From contig NZ_CP023049.2 of assembly GCF_002285635.2 (NCBI RefSeq), positions 434,001 through 498,000 on the forward strand: a stretch of DNA of 64,000 nucleotides, read 5' to 3'. Position numbers and translations under genes: made by a program. Origin of the DNA: Chryseobacterium piperi. Lineage in GTDB: Bacteria; Bacteroidota; Bacteroidia; Flavobacteriales; Weeksellaceae. This document shows positions 52,263-61,897 of the stretch, in pieces. The notes under the pieces were generated by a model, which saw only the letters and a list, made by a program, of their open reading frames with translations, did not search any database and was not told the DNA's origin. Within the stretch, counting starts at the first letter, position 1, and every line of letters begins with the position of its first letter.

Positions 52263-52407
52263 GATGCAAATATATTAATTTAGAATAAATATAATTAATA
52301 AATTTTCATAAAATTTAAATGCTGATAATCATACGATTGATGAAGGTGTTTTACTTTAATTTTTTACCTGTTTTATAAATTAGGTGTTAAAAATATCAAT
52401 GGAATGC

Positions 52408-53604
52408 TTAAAAAGATAATGAAGATGAGAACTGAAGTCTGAAAGCATTTGCACTTTGCTGACCGAAGTTTTTCAGGTTTCCATAAGTGCCTTCAGCACC
52501 AATCCTTAAATTTTTAACAGGTTGATAAATCAGGTTGATCCCTGCATTTTGAAATTTTTGAACCATATTTAGCGGCACTAACGGATTTTTCCCTAGTTGA
52601 GAGTAGCTGTAATACACTACTGAACTCCATTTGGGAGTCCACCAATGCTCGTAAATTCCAAGAATATTAAAAAGGCTGAGTGTTTCCAATCGGTTATTTT
52701 CTAAATCCGGTACGGCATCATATTTTTCTCCGATCAAAATAGCATTGTAGGTTGCATATCCTTTTCCATACGAAGTTTGAAATCTGAAATTACTGAGTTT
52801 GTTTCTATATAATCTTCCTGAAATCATTCCTCCATATCCAAAGATCGTATGGGGACTATCTTTTTGCTGGGTTTCATTTTTGATGGTATAACCTATTGGT
52901 TTTAGCATAGCGCCGAGTTTAAGATAATCTTTAGTATTACCATATCTGTACAAGGCTGTGGCTATCGGGATCGTAGATTTCTTCGTCCAGTTGCTATTGG
53001 TGGTAGGAAGTAAAATACTGGTAATATTCGGATCTTCTAAAGATAACGAAAGAGTTCCTTTTTGGGAAAGTGGTGTTGTGTACCGAATCTGAACAGTTCG
53101 TATAAACATGGTTCCGTTAGGACCGACAAAATCAACAATATTGGGGAAAATATCGAAATCGGAAAAATTACTCCAGGCTTGCCCAATCAATAATTTCTTC
53201 CATTGTAAGTAACCTTGTCTGAATCTTGGAACCGTAGTTCCGTTGGGTCCTAGAAAATCAATCTCCACATAAGCAGACATATCTGATTTTCCTTCGGAGT
53301 TGGTTTGTTTTATCCCGACTGCTATTTGGGACTGCTTTATACTAAAATTGCTGCCTAAAGAATTATTTTGAGGAATGGCTATGGAAGATGTGGCGTATCC
53401 GTCTTTAAATGACATCTCCTGAAAGTCCAACATGACGTCGGTTTGTATAAATCCTTTTATATAAGCAGACCATGTGTCATTTGAAGTTTCTGATGATGAG
53501 GTCGTCTGTTTATTGATAAGATTTATTTGAGCTGAAATTTTTGTATTGAATAAGGATACAATAATAAATGAAGCCATAAGCCCCTTGTGTTTTTTTTTCG
53601 TCAT
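52408..53604 (-). CDS. DcaP-like outer-membrane porin (copy 2)
   Basis: The 398-residue protein is a full-length paralogue of the porin at 50659 (FLGPNGTTVPRFRQGYLQWKKLLIGQAWSNFSDFDIFPNIV in the diagnostic region) with a signal peptide (about 1-25, FNTKISAQ) and the C-terminal FSSSLSF. The two genes are convergent. Sequence identity is moderate, so this is an old duplication and substrate ranges may differ. Confidence 0.87.
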   Translation of the reverse strand: MTKKKHKGLMASFIIVSLFNTKISAQINLINKQTTSSSETSNDTWSAYIKGFIQTDVMLDFQEMSFKDGYATSSIAIPQNNSLGSNFSIKQSQIAVGIKQTNSEGKSDMSAYVEIDFLGPNGTTVPRFRQGYLQWKKLLIGQAWSNFSDFDIFPNIVDFVGPNGTMFIRTVQIRYTTPLSQKGTLSLSLEDPNITSILLPTTNSNWTKKSTIPIATALYRYGNTKDYLKLGAMLKPIGYTIKNETQQKDSPHTIFGYGGMISGRLYRNKLSNFRFQTSYGKGYATYNAILIGEKYDAVPDLENNRLETLSLFNILGIYEHWWTPKWSSVVYYSYSQLGKNPLVPLNMVQKFQNAGINLIYQPVKNLRIGAEGTYGNLKNFGQQSANAFRLQFSSSLSF

Positions 53605-54151
53605 TTTTTGTGTTTCTTGATATGCTGTATTTATACTTTCATGTGCATTTGAAAAAAAAGTTTTTTAGTTTTTAGGGTTATGTAATTTATTTTATAAAAT
53701 ATTATTTTTTATTTGGCAGTGTTTTAATAAAAAATATTCGTGAATTTATGTTTATACTATGATTGCAGTAAATCAAATTTTTATAAACAGTATATATTTT
53801 AATTATATTGACTGTCAATATTTTAAATTCCGGATGAAACTACAAAATTATTTACTGATAGGTAAAGTTGATTTTTTTTAAATAAAATAGATTTATATGT
53901 TATAAATTAAATTTTTAATTTAAAATTGTATTATATATTTAATTGTTTACTGTTTTTGTTAGAATTAAAATCTAAAATTACTTCTAATATCTATGATTTA
54001 TATTTTTTGCTTTTTTTCATGATTTTTCCAACTTATACCTAATATAAGCACATGATTATTAGGATTTGTCAATAATTTCGGACTATTGTACAATACCTTA
54101 AAAAAATGTAATTTTACACATCTTTTTTACAAACAAAATCTAATAAAAAAA
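53605..54151. other. 547-bp very AT-rich divergent intergenic region
   Basis: No ORF, hairpin terminator or recognisable riboswitch was seen. It must hold the divergent promoters of porin copy 2 and gcvP. The AT content is extreme over about 53640-54000 (for example ATAAATTAAATTTTTAATTT). I looked for a glycine riboswitch before gcvP and found none. Confidence 0.5.
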
Positions 54152-57010
54152 ATGAATACAGAACAGTTTGTGAACCGTCACATTTCCATTAATGAAGCCG
54201 ATAAACAGGCGATGTTGGAAAGAGTCGGCGTTTCAAGTATTGAAGAGTTGATTTCTCAAACAATCCCATCAACAATCCGTTTAGAAAAAGACCTTGATAT
54301 TTCAGAGCCCCTTTCAGAATATGAAATGCTTCGTCACTCAAAAGAATTGGCATCCAAAAATGCTGATTTTACGAATTACATCGGATTTGGATACCACAAT
54401 ACGCTTTTGCCATCGGCAATTCAAAGAAATATCTTTGAAAACCCAAGCTGGTATACTGCTTATACTCCTTACCAAGCAGAAATTGCTCAGGGAAGGTTAG
54501 AAGCATTACTCAACTATCAGACTGTCGTTTGTGATCTTACGGGATTTGCATTAGCGAACGCATCTTTGCTGGATGAATCTACTGCAGCTGCTGAAGCGAT
54601 GCATATGTTCTTTAATAACAGAACTAAAGATCAGAAGAAAAACAATGCTAATAAATTCTTTGTTTCTGAATTGGTTTTGCCTCAGACGGTTTCTGTATTG
54701 AAAACAAAAGCTGAAGGGCTGGAAATTGAAATTGTGATCGGGGATCATGCTACGCATCAGTTTGATGAAACATATTATGGTGTTTTATTACAGTATCCTG
54801 GGAAGAATGGGGTTGTTCTGGATTATACAGAAAACATTATAGAATATAAAAAGCTTGATTTACAGGTAGTAGTTGCTTGTGATCCAATGGCTCTGGTTAA
54901 GCTTAAATCTCCTGCATCTATGGGAGCTGACTGTGCTGTAGGTACTTCACAAAGATTTGGTATCCCAATGGGGTATGGAGGTCCTCATGCAGCATTTTTC
55001 TCTTGTAAGGAAGATTATAAAAGAGATATTCCGGGAAGAATCATTGGAGTTTCTGTGGATGTGTACGGAAAGCGTGCATTAAGAATGGCTTTACAGACAA
55101 GAGAACAGCATATCAAAAGAGAAAGAGCAACATCTAATATATGTACAGCTCAGGTACTTTTAGCAGTAATGGCTGGTATGTATGCAGTTTACCACGGTCC
55201 TAAAGGATTGAATTATATCGCTGATCAGATTCACTTTAAAGCGAATGCTTTGAAAAACGGTCTAAAGGCTTTAGGATACAATACAGTTGAAGAACCTGTT
55301 TTTGATACTGTAAAAATTGCAATGAATGAAGATGAAAAAGGAAGATTGATGAGAATGATGCAAGATCATAAAATCAATTTGAATTATTTTACGGAAGGAT
55401 TTGTAAGTATCGCGATCAATGAAAGTACATCTTTGGATAAGCTGAATGAGCTGATGGTTTCATTTGCTCAGTTTATCGACAAGCAAGCTTTCAAATTAGA
55501 ATTAAAAGAAGGATACAGTATTCCTGAGGAATTATTGAGAAAAGACGAGATTCTTAAAGAAGAAGTATTCAACAAATACCATACGGAAACAGAATTGATG
55601 CGTTATATCAAGCGTCTGGAAAGAAAAGATTTATCATTGACTCACTCTATGATTTCTTTAGGTTCTTGTACGATGAAGCTTAACGCAGCAACGCAAATGC
55701 TTCCTCTTTCATGGGGAGAGTGGGGAACTGTGCATCCGTTTGTGCCGATAGATCAGGCAGCGGGATATCAGGAAATGATTGCAGAGCTTGAAAAAGATCT
55801 TTCTGAAATTACTGGGTTTGCAGGAACTTCATTGCAGCCGAATTCCGGAGCGCAAGGAGAATATGCAGGACTAATGGTTATCAGAGAGTATCATAAATCA
55901 AGAGGTGAAGCTCACAGAAATGTGGTATTGATTCCTCAGTCTGCGCACGGAACAAACCCTGCATCTGCAGCGATGGCAGGAATGAAAATTGTTGTTGTTA
56001 AAAATCTTGAAAGCGGAGAAATCGATTTCGAAGATCTAAAAGCTAAAACAGAACAGCATTCAGAGAACTTATCTGCGGTAATGATTACTTATCCGTCTAC
56101 GTATGGATTCTTTGATGAAAACATTAAAGAAATTACTCAACTGATCCACGAACACGGAGGACAGGTATATATGGATGGTGCTAACATGAATGCTCAGGTA
56201 GGATTCACAAGTCCCGGAAATATCGGAGCTGACGTTTGTCACTTAAATCTTCATAAAACATTCGCGATTCCTCATGGAGGAGGAGGCCCTGGAGTAGGTC
56301 CTATTTGTGTAGCTAAACACCTGGTTCCGTTCTTGCCAACCAATGCGAATATTAAAATAGGTTCTAAAGAAGCAATTGAAGGTATTTCAGCGGCTCCTTA
56401 CGGATCCGGATTAATCCTGAATATCTCTTATGCTTATGTTAAAATGCTAGGGACTGCAGGATTGAAGAAAGCAACTGAACATGCGATCTTAAATGCTAAC
56501 TACTTAAAAGAAATCCTTGCTGAACATTTCCCTATTTTATACTCTAATAAAAATGGGAAAGTAGCTCACGAATGTATCGTAGATTTCCGTCAGTTCAAAT
56601 CATTAGGAATTGAAGTGGCTGATATAGCGAAGAGATTAATGGACTATGGTTTCCATGCTCCTACGGTTTCTTTCCCTGTTGCGGGAACATTAATGATTGA
56701 GCCTACAGAGTCTGAAAGTAAAGTGGAGATAGATCGTTTTGCAGAAGCATTAATTGCTATCAAAAGTGAAATTGATGAAATTTCTGAAGGTAAAGCTGAT
56801 ACGGCAAACAATGTATTGAAAAATGCCCCGCATACTGAGCAGGTGGTAATTTCTGATTCTTGGGATAAACCATACAGCAGAGAAAAAGCTGCTTATCCAT
56901 TAGATTGGGTGCGAGATCACAAATTCTTTGCTTCTGTTTCCAGAGTGGATGAAGCTTTCGGAGATCGAAATCTGATATGTACTTGTGCACCGATTGAATC
57001 ATATATGTAA
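54152..57010 (+). CDS. gcvP: Glycine dehydrogenase (aminomethyl-transferring), P protein of the glycine cleavage system
   Basis: The start is ATG 54152 (MNTEQFVNRHISINEADKQ), 22 codons inside the longest frame, giving 952 residues, normal for the single-chain bacterial P protein. It is a PLP-dependent decarboxylase acting with GcvH. The PLP lysine region is HLNLHKTFAIPHGGGGPGVG; other family marks are IGFGYHNTLLPSAIQRN and LGSCTMKLNA. The other gcv genes are not in the window. Monocistronic, with a strong terminator. Confidence 0.97.
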   Translation: MNTEQFVNRHISINEADKQAMLERVGVSSIEELISQTIPSTIRLEKDLDISEPLSEYEMLRHSKELASKNADFTNYIGFGYHNTLLPSAIQRNIFENPSWYTAYTPYQAEIAQGRLEALLNYQTVVCDLTGFALANASLLDESTAAAEAMHMFFNNRTKDQKKNNANKFFVSELVLPQTVSVLKTKAEGLEIEIVIGDHATHQFDETYYGVLLQYPGKNGVVLDYTENIIEYKKLDLQVVVACDPMALVKLKSPASMGADCAVGTSQRFGIPMGYGGPHAAFFSCKEDYKRDIPGRIIGVSVDVYGKRALRMALQTREQHIKRERATSNICTAQVLLAVMAGMYAVYHGPKGLNYIADQIHFKANALKNGLKALGYNTVEEPVFDTVKIAMNEDEKGRLMRMMQDHKINLNYFTEGFVSIAINESTSLDKLNELMVSFAQFIDKQAFKLELKEGYSIPEELLRKDEILKEEVFNKYHTETELMRYIKRLERKDLSLTHSMISLGSCTMKLNAATQMLPLSWGEWGTVHPFVPIDQAAGYQEMIAELEKDLSEITGFAGTSLQPNSGAQGEYAGLMVIREYHKSRGEAHRNVVLIPQSAHGTNPASAAMAGMKIVVVKNLESGEIDFEDLKAKTEQHSENLSAVMITYPSTYGFFDENIKEITQLIHEHGGQVYMDGANMNAQVGFTSPGNIGADVCHLNLHKTFAIPHGGGGPGVGPICVAKHLVPFLPTNANIKIGSKEAIEGISAAPYGSGLILNISYAYVKMLGTAGLKKATEHAILNANYLKEILAEHFPILYSNKNGKVAHECIVDFRQFKSLGIEVADIAKRLMDYGFHAPTVSFPVAGTLMIEPTESESKVEIDRFAEALIAIKSEIDEISEGKADTANNVLKNAPHTEQVVISDSWDKPYSREKAAYPLDWVRDHKFFASVSRVDEAFGDRNLICTCAPIESYM

Positions 57011-57038
57011 TAGGAATTTTTCCTATCAGCAATAAATA

Positions 57039-57068
57039 AAATACCCACTCCAAAAGGAGTGGGTATTT
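57039..57068 (+). terminator. Terminator of gcvP
   Basis: Perfect stem AATACCCACTCC / GGAGTGGGTATT with an AAAA loop, between the convergent gcvP and small lipoprotein genes; it may work in both directions. Confidence 0.9.
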
Positions 57069-57081
57069 GTTTATATGTTTT

Positions 57082-57267
57082 CTAAGGCCTTCTTTTAGAC
57101 CGGTATGCTATGAGAAGTGCAACTGCCATGATGATAAAGGTGACAATAGAAGTGATTTCAATTGCAGTTTGACTTTCATTACCTTGTGAGTTGTTATTTT
57201 GTTTATCGCAAGAAATTAACAAAACTGTTGCTATTAATAAACAAAACTGGAGTAATTTATGTTTCAT
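57082..57267 (-). CDS. Small lipoprotein with C-terminal membrane helix
   Basis: The 61-residue protein has a lipoprotein signal with lipobox LLISC (cysteine 20), a short Asn/Gln/Ser-rich segment and a C-terminal membrane helix (about 37-55, ITSIVTFIIMAVALLIAYR) ending RSKRRP. Being both lipidated and membrane-spanning is unusual. The arginine-rich end would be cytoplasmic. No function can be assigned. Confidence 0.65.
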   Translation of the reverse strand: MKHKLLQFCLLIATVLLISCDKQNNNSQGNESQTAIEITSIVTFIIMAVALLIAYRSKRRP

Positions 57268-57516
57268 ATTTATACATGTTTGGTTATTAGTATTTTATCA
57301 ACAATAAACATGCCGGGTGTGGATGCTGTTATTGAGACTTGTATGCTTTGAATAGCACATGCCTCTGGCTTATAGTCAGGTTTGTTTTATTAGAGTAGCT
57401 TTTGAGTGATAACGTAGTATTTTTTTATATTTACAAGGAGTAGTTGTAAACTATATCTCTGATAATATTCGGAATTTGGCCCCTTATTAATTGAGAATAA
57501 TAAAGAATATTTAGTT

Positions 57517-58239
57517 TTATGACTTGATAGATTGGATTTCCGCCTCCAGTTTTTTAATCAGATTTCTTTTGATAACTGTGAATGTGTAGTCTTTTGCCTC
57601 AGCAAAAGAAAGGTTATATCTACGCTCAATGGAGTTTAAATCCTCTGGAAATTTAGATAATAGATTATCGTAAAAAGTATCCAGAAATTCTTTAGAAGGC
57701 ATTTTATAATTAATCTTCACCTGAAAACGTCTTAGCAAAGCAGGATCAATAATATCAGGGTGATTGGTGGCGCAAAGCAATAACGCATCCTGAGGGTAAT
57801 AATCAATCAACTGGAGTAAGGTATTAACAAGCCTTCTCATTTCGCCCACATCTTTATCATCACTTCCTCTTGATTTTCCAATCTGATCCAGCTCATCCAG
57901 AAAAAGAACTGATTTTTCTCTGCCGGCTTTATCAAAGATCATTTTAATGTTCTGCGACGTTTCTCCTATACGGGACGAAACGATAGTACTAAGGTTAAGA
58001 ATAATGATGTTTTTCCCTAGGGCATTGGCGATAGCTTTAGCGGTCATGCTTTTTCCACATCCCGAACTTCCCTGAAGCAACACTTTATTATTGACTGGTA
58101 AGTGGTACGCCTGAAGCTCTTTGATATAAGTATGTTCTTTGATCAGTTGTGTTAACTGCTCTTTATTTGACTCTTCGAGAAAGACCTCATGAAGTGTTAC
58201 CTGTTCTTTGTCCTGAATAATAAGATCGTACAGATTCAT
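57517..58239 (-). CDS. AAA family ATPase (single-domain)
   Basis: The 240-residue protein has the Walker A motif GSSGCGKS (57-64), Walker B VLFLDELD (111-118), sensor 1 in CATNHPD (N159) and arginine fingers RR (170-171). It is a single AAA domain without an N-terminal adaptor region or a protease, in the FtsH/katanin/p97-like classical clade. Its N-terminus (MNLYDLIIQDKEQVTLHEVFLEESNKEQLTQL) resembles the classical AAA linker. It lies 50 bases after the MepB gene on the same strand, so the two may be co-transcribed. Partner unknown. Confidence 0.88.
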   Translation of the reverse strand: MNLYDLIIQDKEQVTLHEVFLEESNKEQLTQLIKEHTYIKELQAYHLPVNNKVLLQGSSGCGKSMTAKAIANALGKNIIILNLSTIVSSRIGETSQNIKMIFDKAGREKSVLFLDELDQIGKSRGSDDKDVGEMRRLVNTLLQLIDYYPQDALLLCATNHPDIIDPALLRRFQVKINYKMPSKEFLDTFYDNLLSKFPEDLNSIERRYNLSFAEAKDYTFTVIKRNLIKKLEAEIQSIKS

Positions 58240-58289
58240 ATATTTGAGAGATTATCTGGATAATAGATTATAGTGCAAAGATAGAGTGA

Positions 58290-58790
58290 TTAATCTTTTA
58301 GGTTTAAAATTTGTTCAAATTTTGTAAGAAAGTGATCATCGGAAAAATCAATGAAAAACTGTTTTTGCCAATCCTGGGTCTTTTGTGCCTGTTTGTTTTG
58401 AGGAATATCCCAATTGGGGTAAACCCTGAATCCGCGTTTGCCTTCCTTGGATGGAGAAGTTAAAATTTGTTTTTGAATCAATATCGATTTTGGGAAAAAG
58501 AAAAAGCCGGACTGGTGTTCAGACTCTGAAATAATGATATAAAAATCAAAATAATCCAAATACGAAAACGGTTCCGTTTCTTTAGTTCCTGGATTTCTTT
58601 TCCATAGCGTTACAAATTGCCCTATCTTCTTTGGAGTAATTTTAGATTTTCTTGACTTTATATGGTATTGATTCAGTTGGAAGTTGTGGCCGAAATACTC
58701 TTGGCACTCTAAATCGGGATGAACGTTTGAGATGGGTAATTCCAGTTTTGAGAAGACTGAAACTTGGAGTTGATTGATTTCGTAGGTCAT
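58290..58790 (-). CDS. MepB family protein
   Basis: I chose the ATG at 58788-58790 (MTYEINQLQVSVFSK), giving 166 residues; the longest frame starts 27 codons earlier and runs through a 27-bp palindrome. The family blocks are KITPKKIGQFVTLWKRN, YLDYFDFYIII and GKRGFRVYPNWDIPQNKQAQKTQDWQ. In Staphylococcus aureus mepB lies in the mepRAB multidrug-efflux operon, but its own function is unknown. Here no MepR or MepA lies beside it; an SMR-type pump gene is 0.65 kb away in the opposite orientation. Confidence 0.88.
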   Translation of the reverse strand: MTYEINQLQVSVFSKLELPISNVHPDLECQEYFGHNFQLNQYHIKSRKSKITPKKIGQFVTLWKRNPGTKETEPFSYLDYFDFYIIISESEHQSGFFFFPKSILIQKQILTSPSKEGKRGFRVYPNWDIPQNKQAQKTQDWQKQFFIDFSDDHFLTKFEQILNLKD

Positions 58791-58806
58791 TTTATTTATG
58801 TTTGGG

Positions 58807-58833
58807 GCTCTTTTACTCATCGAGTAAAAGAGC
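58807..58833. promoter_or_regulatory. Perfect 12-bp inverted repeat directly before the MepB gene
   Basis: GCTCTTTTACTC at 58807-58818 and its complement at 58822-58833 are separated by ATC and end 17 bases before the MepB start codon. There is no T run on either side, so an operator or a 5' UTR hairpin limiting translation is more likely than a terminator. Confidence 0.5.
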
Positions 58834-58913
58834 GTCGATCTGGTTTCAGACTGCAAACATAAACAATACAATTAACATAATATTTTAAGCTGAATACAGC
58901 TTAAGGATATGAA

Positions 58914-58994
58914 TTAATTTCTTTCTCTTCTTGCTGCTGCAAAATAAGAAGAAAAAACGACTACACATGTTGCGATAAAAGCGTAAGTTACCAT
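58914..58994 (-). CDS. 26-residue hydrophobic peptide ORF
   Basis: The ORF from ATG 58992-58994 encodes 26 residues with one hydrophobic stretch (MVTYAFIATCVVVFSSYFAAA) and a charged end RRERN, the layout of a small single-span membrane protein. It is short, so chance is possible. Confidence 0.3.
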   Translation of the reverse strand: MVTYAFIATCVVVFSSYFAAARRERN

Positions 58995-59416
58995 TTTTGT
59001 TTTTAAATTTTAATTATACTTTCTTTACTAATTTTTCAATTGCAATATTACAATATTCAAATGGTGTTCCAAATAGAATAAGTATGATGTATATCAGATA
59101 TTTACGTATTTGGATTGGTGTTTTTGTTGATTATTTATTTACATTAATTTAATATATTTTTAGAAAAATATATGTAGTATTATTGTCTTTTTCGTAAAAA
59201 TTATTAATTTGATAAAGAATTTTACTCCTCTATTTAAAGATTGATAAATGTAATGCTATACATATTATTATTAAATGTTAAATTTTTAAAACACACAAAA
59301 GTGAAAAATGTAAATTCAAATATTAAGAAAATTTATTTTTTCAAAATTGCTTAAGAGAAATTATTACGCAGAATTAATAATGAGAGTATAGGTGTTTAAA
59401 AAAAGATCAATTTTAG
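58995..59416. other. 422-bp intergenic region without recognised content
   Basis: No ORF, strong hairpin or repeat was seen. It is AT-rich, and the promoter of the SMR pump gene begins at its right end. Confidence 0.4.
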
Positions 59417-59424
59417 TACTTTTG
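59417..59424 (+). promoter_or_regulatory. -7 box of the SMR pump gene
   Basis: TACTTTTG matches TAnnTTTG and ends 13 bases before the start codon at 59438. Confidence 0.55.
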
Positions 59425-59437
59425 CAAATAAAGTTTT

Positions 59438-59773
59438 ATGGGACGCAGTTATATTTACCTTATGCTGGCAATTGTTTTTGAGATCATTGCCACAACATTT
59501 TTGAAAAAGTCTGAAGAGTTTTCAAAACTGATTCCTTCCTTAATTACTATAGTAGGATATGCTGCAGCTTTTTACTTTATGAGTCTAACCCTTAGACAGG
59601 TTCCTATAGGGGTTACTTATGCGATATGGTCTGGTGTAGGGATTGTGTGCATTACTTGTATCGGAGCGATAGCGTTCAAGCAAATACCTGACTGGCCAGC
59701 GATCATTGGGATTGCACTGATCGTAATTGGAGTGGTTGTGATTAATCTGTTTTCCAAAATGGGAACACATTAG
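59438..59773 (+). CDS. SMR family multidrug efflux transporter (EmrE/QacE-like)
   Basis: The 111-residue protein has four membrane helices. The proton/drug-coupling glutamate is E15 in AIVFEIIATTFLKKSEEF; helix 3 carries YAIWSGVGI, the signature of the quaternary-ammonium/guanidinium efflux subfamily. A guanidine riboswitch might be expected upstream of a Gdx-type member; none was seen, and the sequence resembles EmrE more than Gdx. Monocistronic. Confidence 0.93.
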   Translation: MGRSYIYLMLAIVFEIIATTFLKKSEEFSKLIPSLITIVGYAAAFYFMSLTLRQVPIGVTYAIWSGVGIVCITCIGAIAFKQIPDWPAIIGIALIVIGVVVINLFSKMGTH

Positions 59774-59960
59774 TGAGTATTTTTGAAAGCACTCAAATTC
59801 ATAGCTTTTTATAATATTTCTATTATAAATAATGATTTTATCTGTTCAATCAATTCGAGTCTTTTGACAAGACTTTCTTTGTGTAATCAGATTTCAAGAA
59901 CTTTTGCAGTATAATCTTATTGTAGAATAACTGTAATTTTAATTTTTATATTTGAGGTTT

Positions 59961-60674
59961 CTATACCAGGATTTCAAGAATGGTCTGTATCATGATGAAT
60001 AAACCAAGTTGATCCTGTACTTTAATAATATCCTGTGTGACTTGTTTTTGTTTCCAGTGTTCTGCTCTTTTTTCGTAAAGAAAGAATTTACCCAGTTTAT
60101 ATTTAAATTGTAAATATCCACGGAATTCAATTCCATTAAATATTCTGTGGGGAATGCTGGGTTTTTCTGCGAGAGATTGCTTAATACCATTGCTGAAAAC
60201 AGTAGGCCCTGTAGTAGCATGAATATTATTAGGATAACGGTGTGTTTTGATATTATCCAGCATCAGTTCCAGTGTTTTCTTCAGGAAAGGGTGATTCTTA
60301 TTAAAAATAAGGGCCCACTGCACATATAGTCCCTCATGTCTTTCCTTGCTGATTACCGCTTCATCATCTTCATTGATTAATTGACGCAGGGGCTTTGTAA
60401 TAGCACTGTCTATGTCTAAATAAACGCCTCCTTTTTTATATAGGATAGCATATCTGAAAAAGTCTGCCTTTGCAGCACCAATAGTTAATTTGTTGTAATT
60501 TTCAATATACTCGGGAGGAAATTCATCCTCTATGAATTTCTGGATATCATTATCATCATAGAAAAAATAGTCGTATTCGGGATTTTTTCTCTTCATATTC
60601 CAGATATACCATTGGGTCAGCCAAGGAAGTTTTTTAGACTTAAAAGTTTGAAATATTTGTTTTGGAATGGGCAT
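59961..60674 (-). CDS. Glycosyltransferase with DXD motif (OCH1-like, capsular polysaccharide family)
   Basis: The 237-residue protein is a GT-A-type sugar transferase of the Gly_transf_sug family, with the metal-binding DXD at D87 and D89 (KKGGVYLDIDSAI). The N-terminal IPKQIFQTFKSKKLP and the helix GAAKADFFRYAILY are also characteristic. It transfers a sugar from a nucleotide sugar, probably onto a surface glycan. It is alone, not in a polysaccharide cluster, and no signal peptide is seen. Confidence 0.9.
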   Translation of the reverse strand: MPIPKQIFQTFKSKKLPWLTQWYIWNMKRKNPEYDYFFYDDNDIQKFIEDEFPPEYIENYNKLTIGAAKADFFRYAILYKKGGVYLDIDSAITKPLRQLINEDDEAVISKERHEGLYVQWALIFNKNHPFLKKTLELMLDNIKTHRYPNNIHATTGPTVFSNGIKQSLAEKPSIPHRIFNGIEFRGYLQFKYKLGKFFLYEKRAEHWKQKQVTQDIIKVQDQLGLFIMIQTILEILV

Positions 60675-61156
60675 AATTACAGAGTTAGCAGGTTTAAACG
60701 ATACACAATAATTCTTTTAACCACTATTCATTATAGTGGCAATCAGATATTAATTGCGAAACTTAAAGCTGTGTTCTGTGTTTGATTACGATTTTACTTT
60801 AAAGTTAGATCGTGGTCAAAAATATGAAAATTATTTCACTTGTATTTTCTCTGGAATAGCATAAACCGTTCCAGATTAAAACAGAATAGATATAAATAAA
60901 CTTTGCGAAATAGAATTTATTAAAGAGTTCCATGTGGAAAACCATTAATATACAGAGCCGGTGCCTGATTATCATGGAGGGTCTGGAGATTGTTCAATGC
61001 AAAAAGGATCTTGCCTCTTCTATGAAATAATATATTTTACATGCTGATATTGAATTCTTCAATAGCCGTAAGTTATATTATATATAGAGAAGCTAAAATT
61101 TGGAATTAAGAAGCTGGCTTGTCAGGTTTTAAATTTGGATCTATAGTTTTAGTCGT
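60675..61156. other. 482-bp intergenic region
   Basis: No protein gene recognised. A small inverted repeat (CCACTAT / ATAGTGG at 60722-60740) lies near the glycosyltransferase start, where it could be part of its promoter. The rest is unstructured as far as I can see. Confidence 0.4.
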
Positions 61157-61786
61157 TTATTTCTTCTTTCCTATGAATCGGATGACAGAACCTGTTCCGT
61201 TATGAAATAAACCTTCCTGAAGTTCTACCTCGGATTCTTTCAGTTTTATCACATCATAATTTGGAAAATCGGCTTTGATTTCTTCGATGGAGAACAATGA
61301 CTCGATATCTTTCGGACCACCTATCTTTTCGTTTCTTGCAATATACTCAAGATGATTTTTGCTAAAGGCTTCAAAAATAACATATCCTCCTTTGCGAAGA
61401 TATTGATCAAGCATCGTATGGATAGAAGATTTTATATCTGCAGGAAAATGGGCGTAAATGAGAGCAAGACAATCAAATTGATCCTTTTGAAAATTCAGTG
61501 TTTGAAGTTCACCAACATGATAATCAATCGTAATCTGTTTCTTTTCTGCTAATTGTAATGCTTTGCTTCTTCCTGCCGTACTGATGTCAAAAGCAGTGAC
61601 TTCCCAACCTAGTTGAGCAGCGAAGACAGCATTGCGACCTTCTCCTTCTGCTGGAAAAAGAATCGATCCTACCGGAATCTTTTCCAATTGTTCTTTTAAA
61701 TACTCGTTGGGTTCTGTACCATAAGCGAATTCATCATTACGGTATCTTTCATTCCATCGTTCTTTCCAGGCGTTGTCGGTTATCAT
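61157..61786 (-). CDS. Class I SAM-dependent methyltransferase
   Basis: The 209-residue protein has a Rossmann-like SAM site in [25 protein letters not shown] and is in the TehB-like/methyltransf_11 group. The N-terminal [24 protein letters not shown] is a recognisable family start. The substrate is unknown. It lies 111 bases downstream of the DNA glycosylase gene on the same strand. Confidence 0.9.
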   Translation of the reverse strand: MITDNAWKERWNERYRNDEFAYGTEPNEYLKEQLEKIPVGSILFPAEGEGRNAVFAAQLGWEVTAFDISTAGRSKALQLAEKKQITIDYHVGELQTLNFQKDQFDCLALIYAHFPADIKSSIHTMLDQYLRKGGYVIFEAFSKNHLEYIARNEKIGGPKDIESLFSIEEIKADFPNYDVIKLKESEVELQEGLFHNGTGSVIRFIGKKK

Positions 61787-61897
61787 ATTGTCGTTGAGTT
61801 TTTATAGTGTAGTTTTTATTCCCGAATACCGAAATTTAATTTATTTCTGCAACGGTAATCAAAGATAGCAACATTTACTTTTCAGTAGCTGTTATAT

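Noticed and set aside
53605-54151. Glycine riboswitch before gcvP
   Set aside because: The region is almost pure A/T without the GGAG-containing paired elements of the glycine aptamer.
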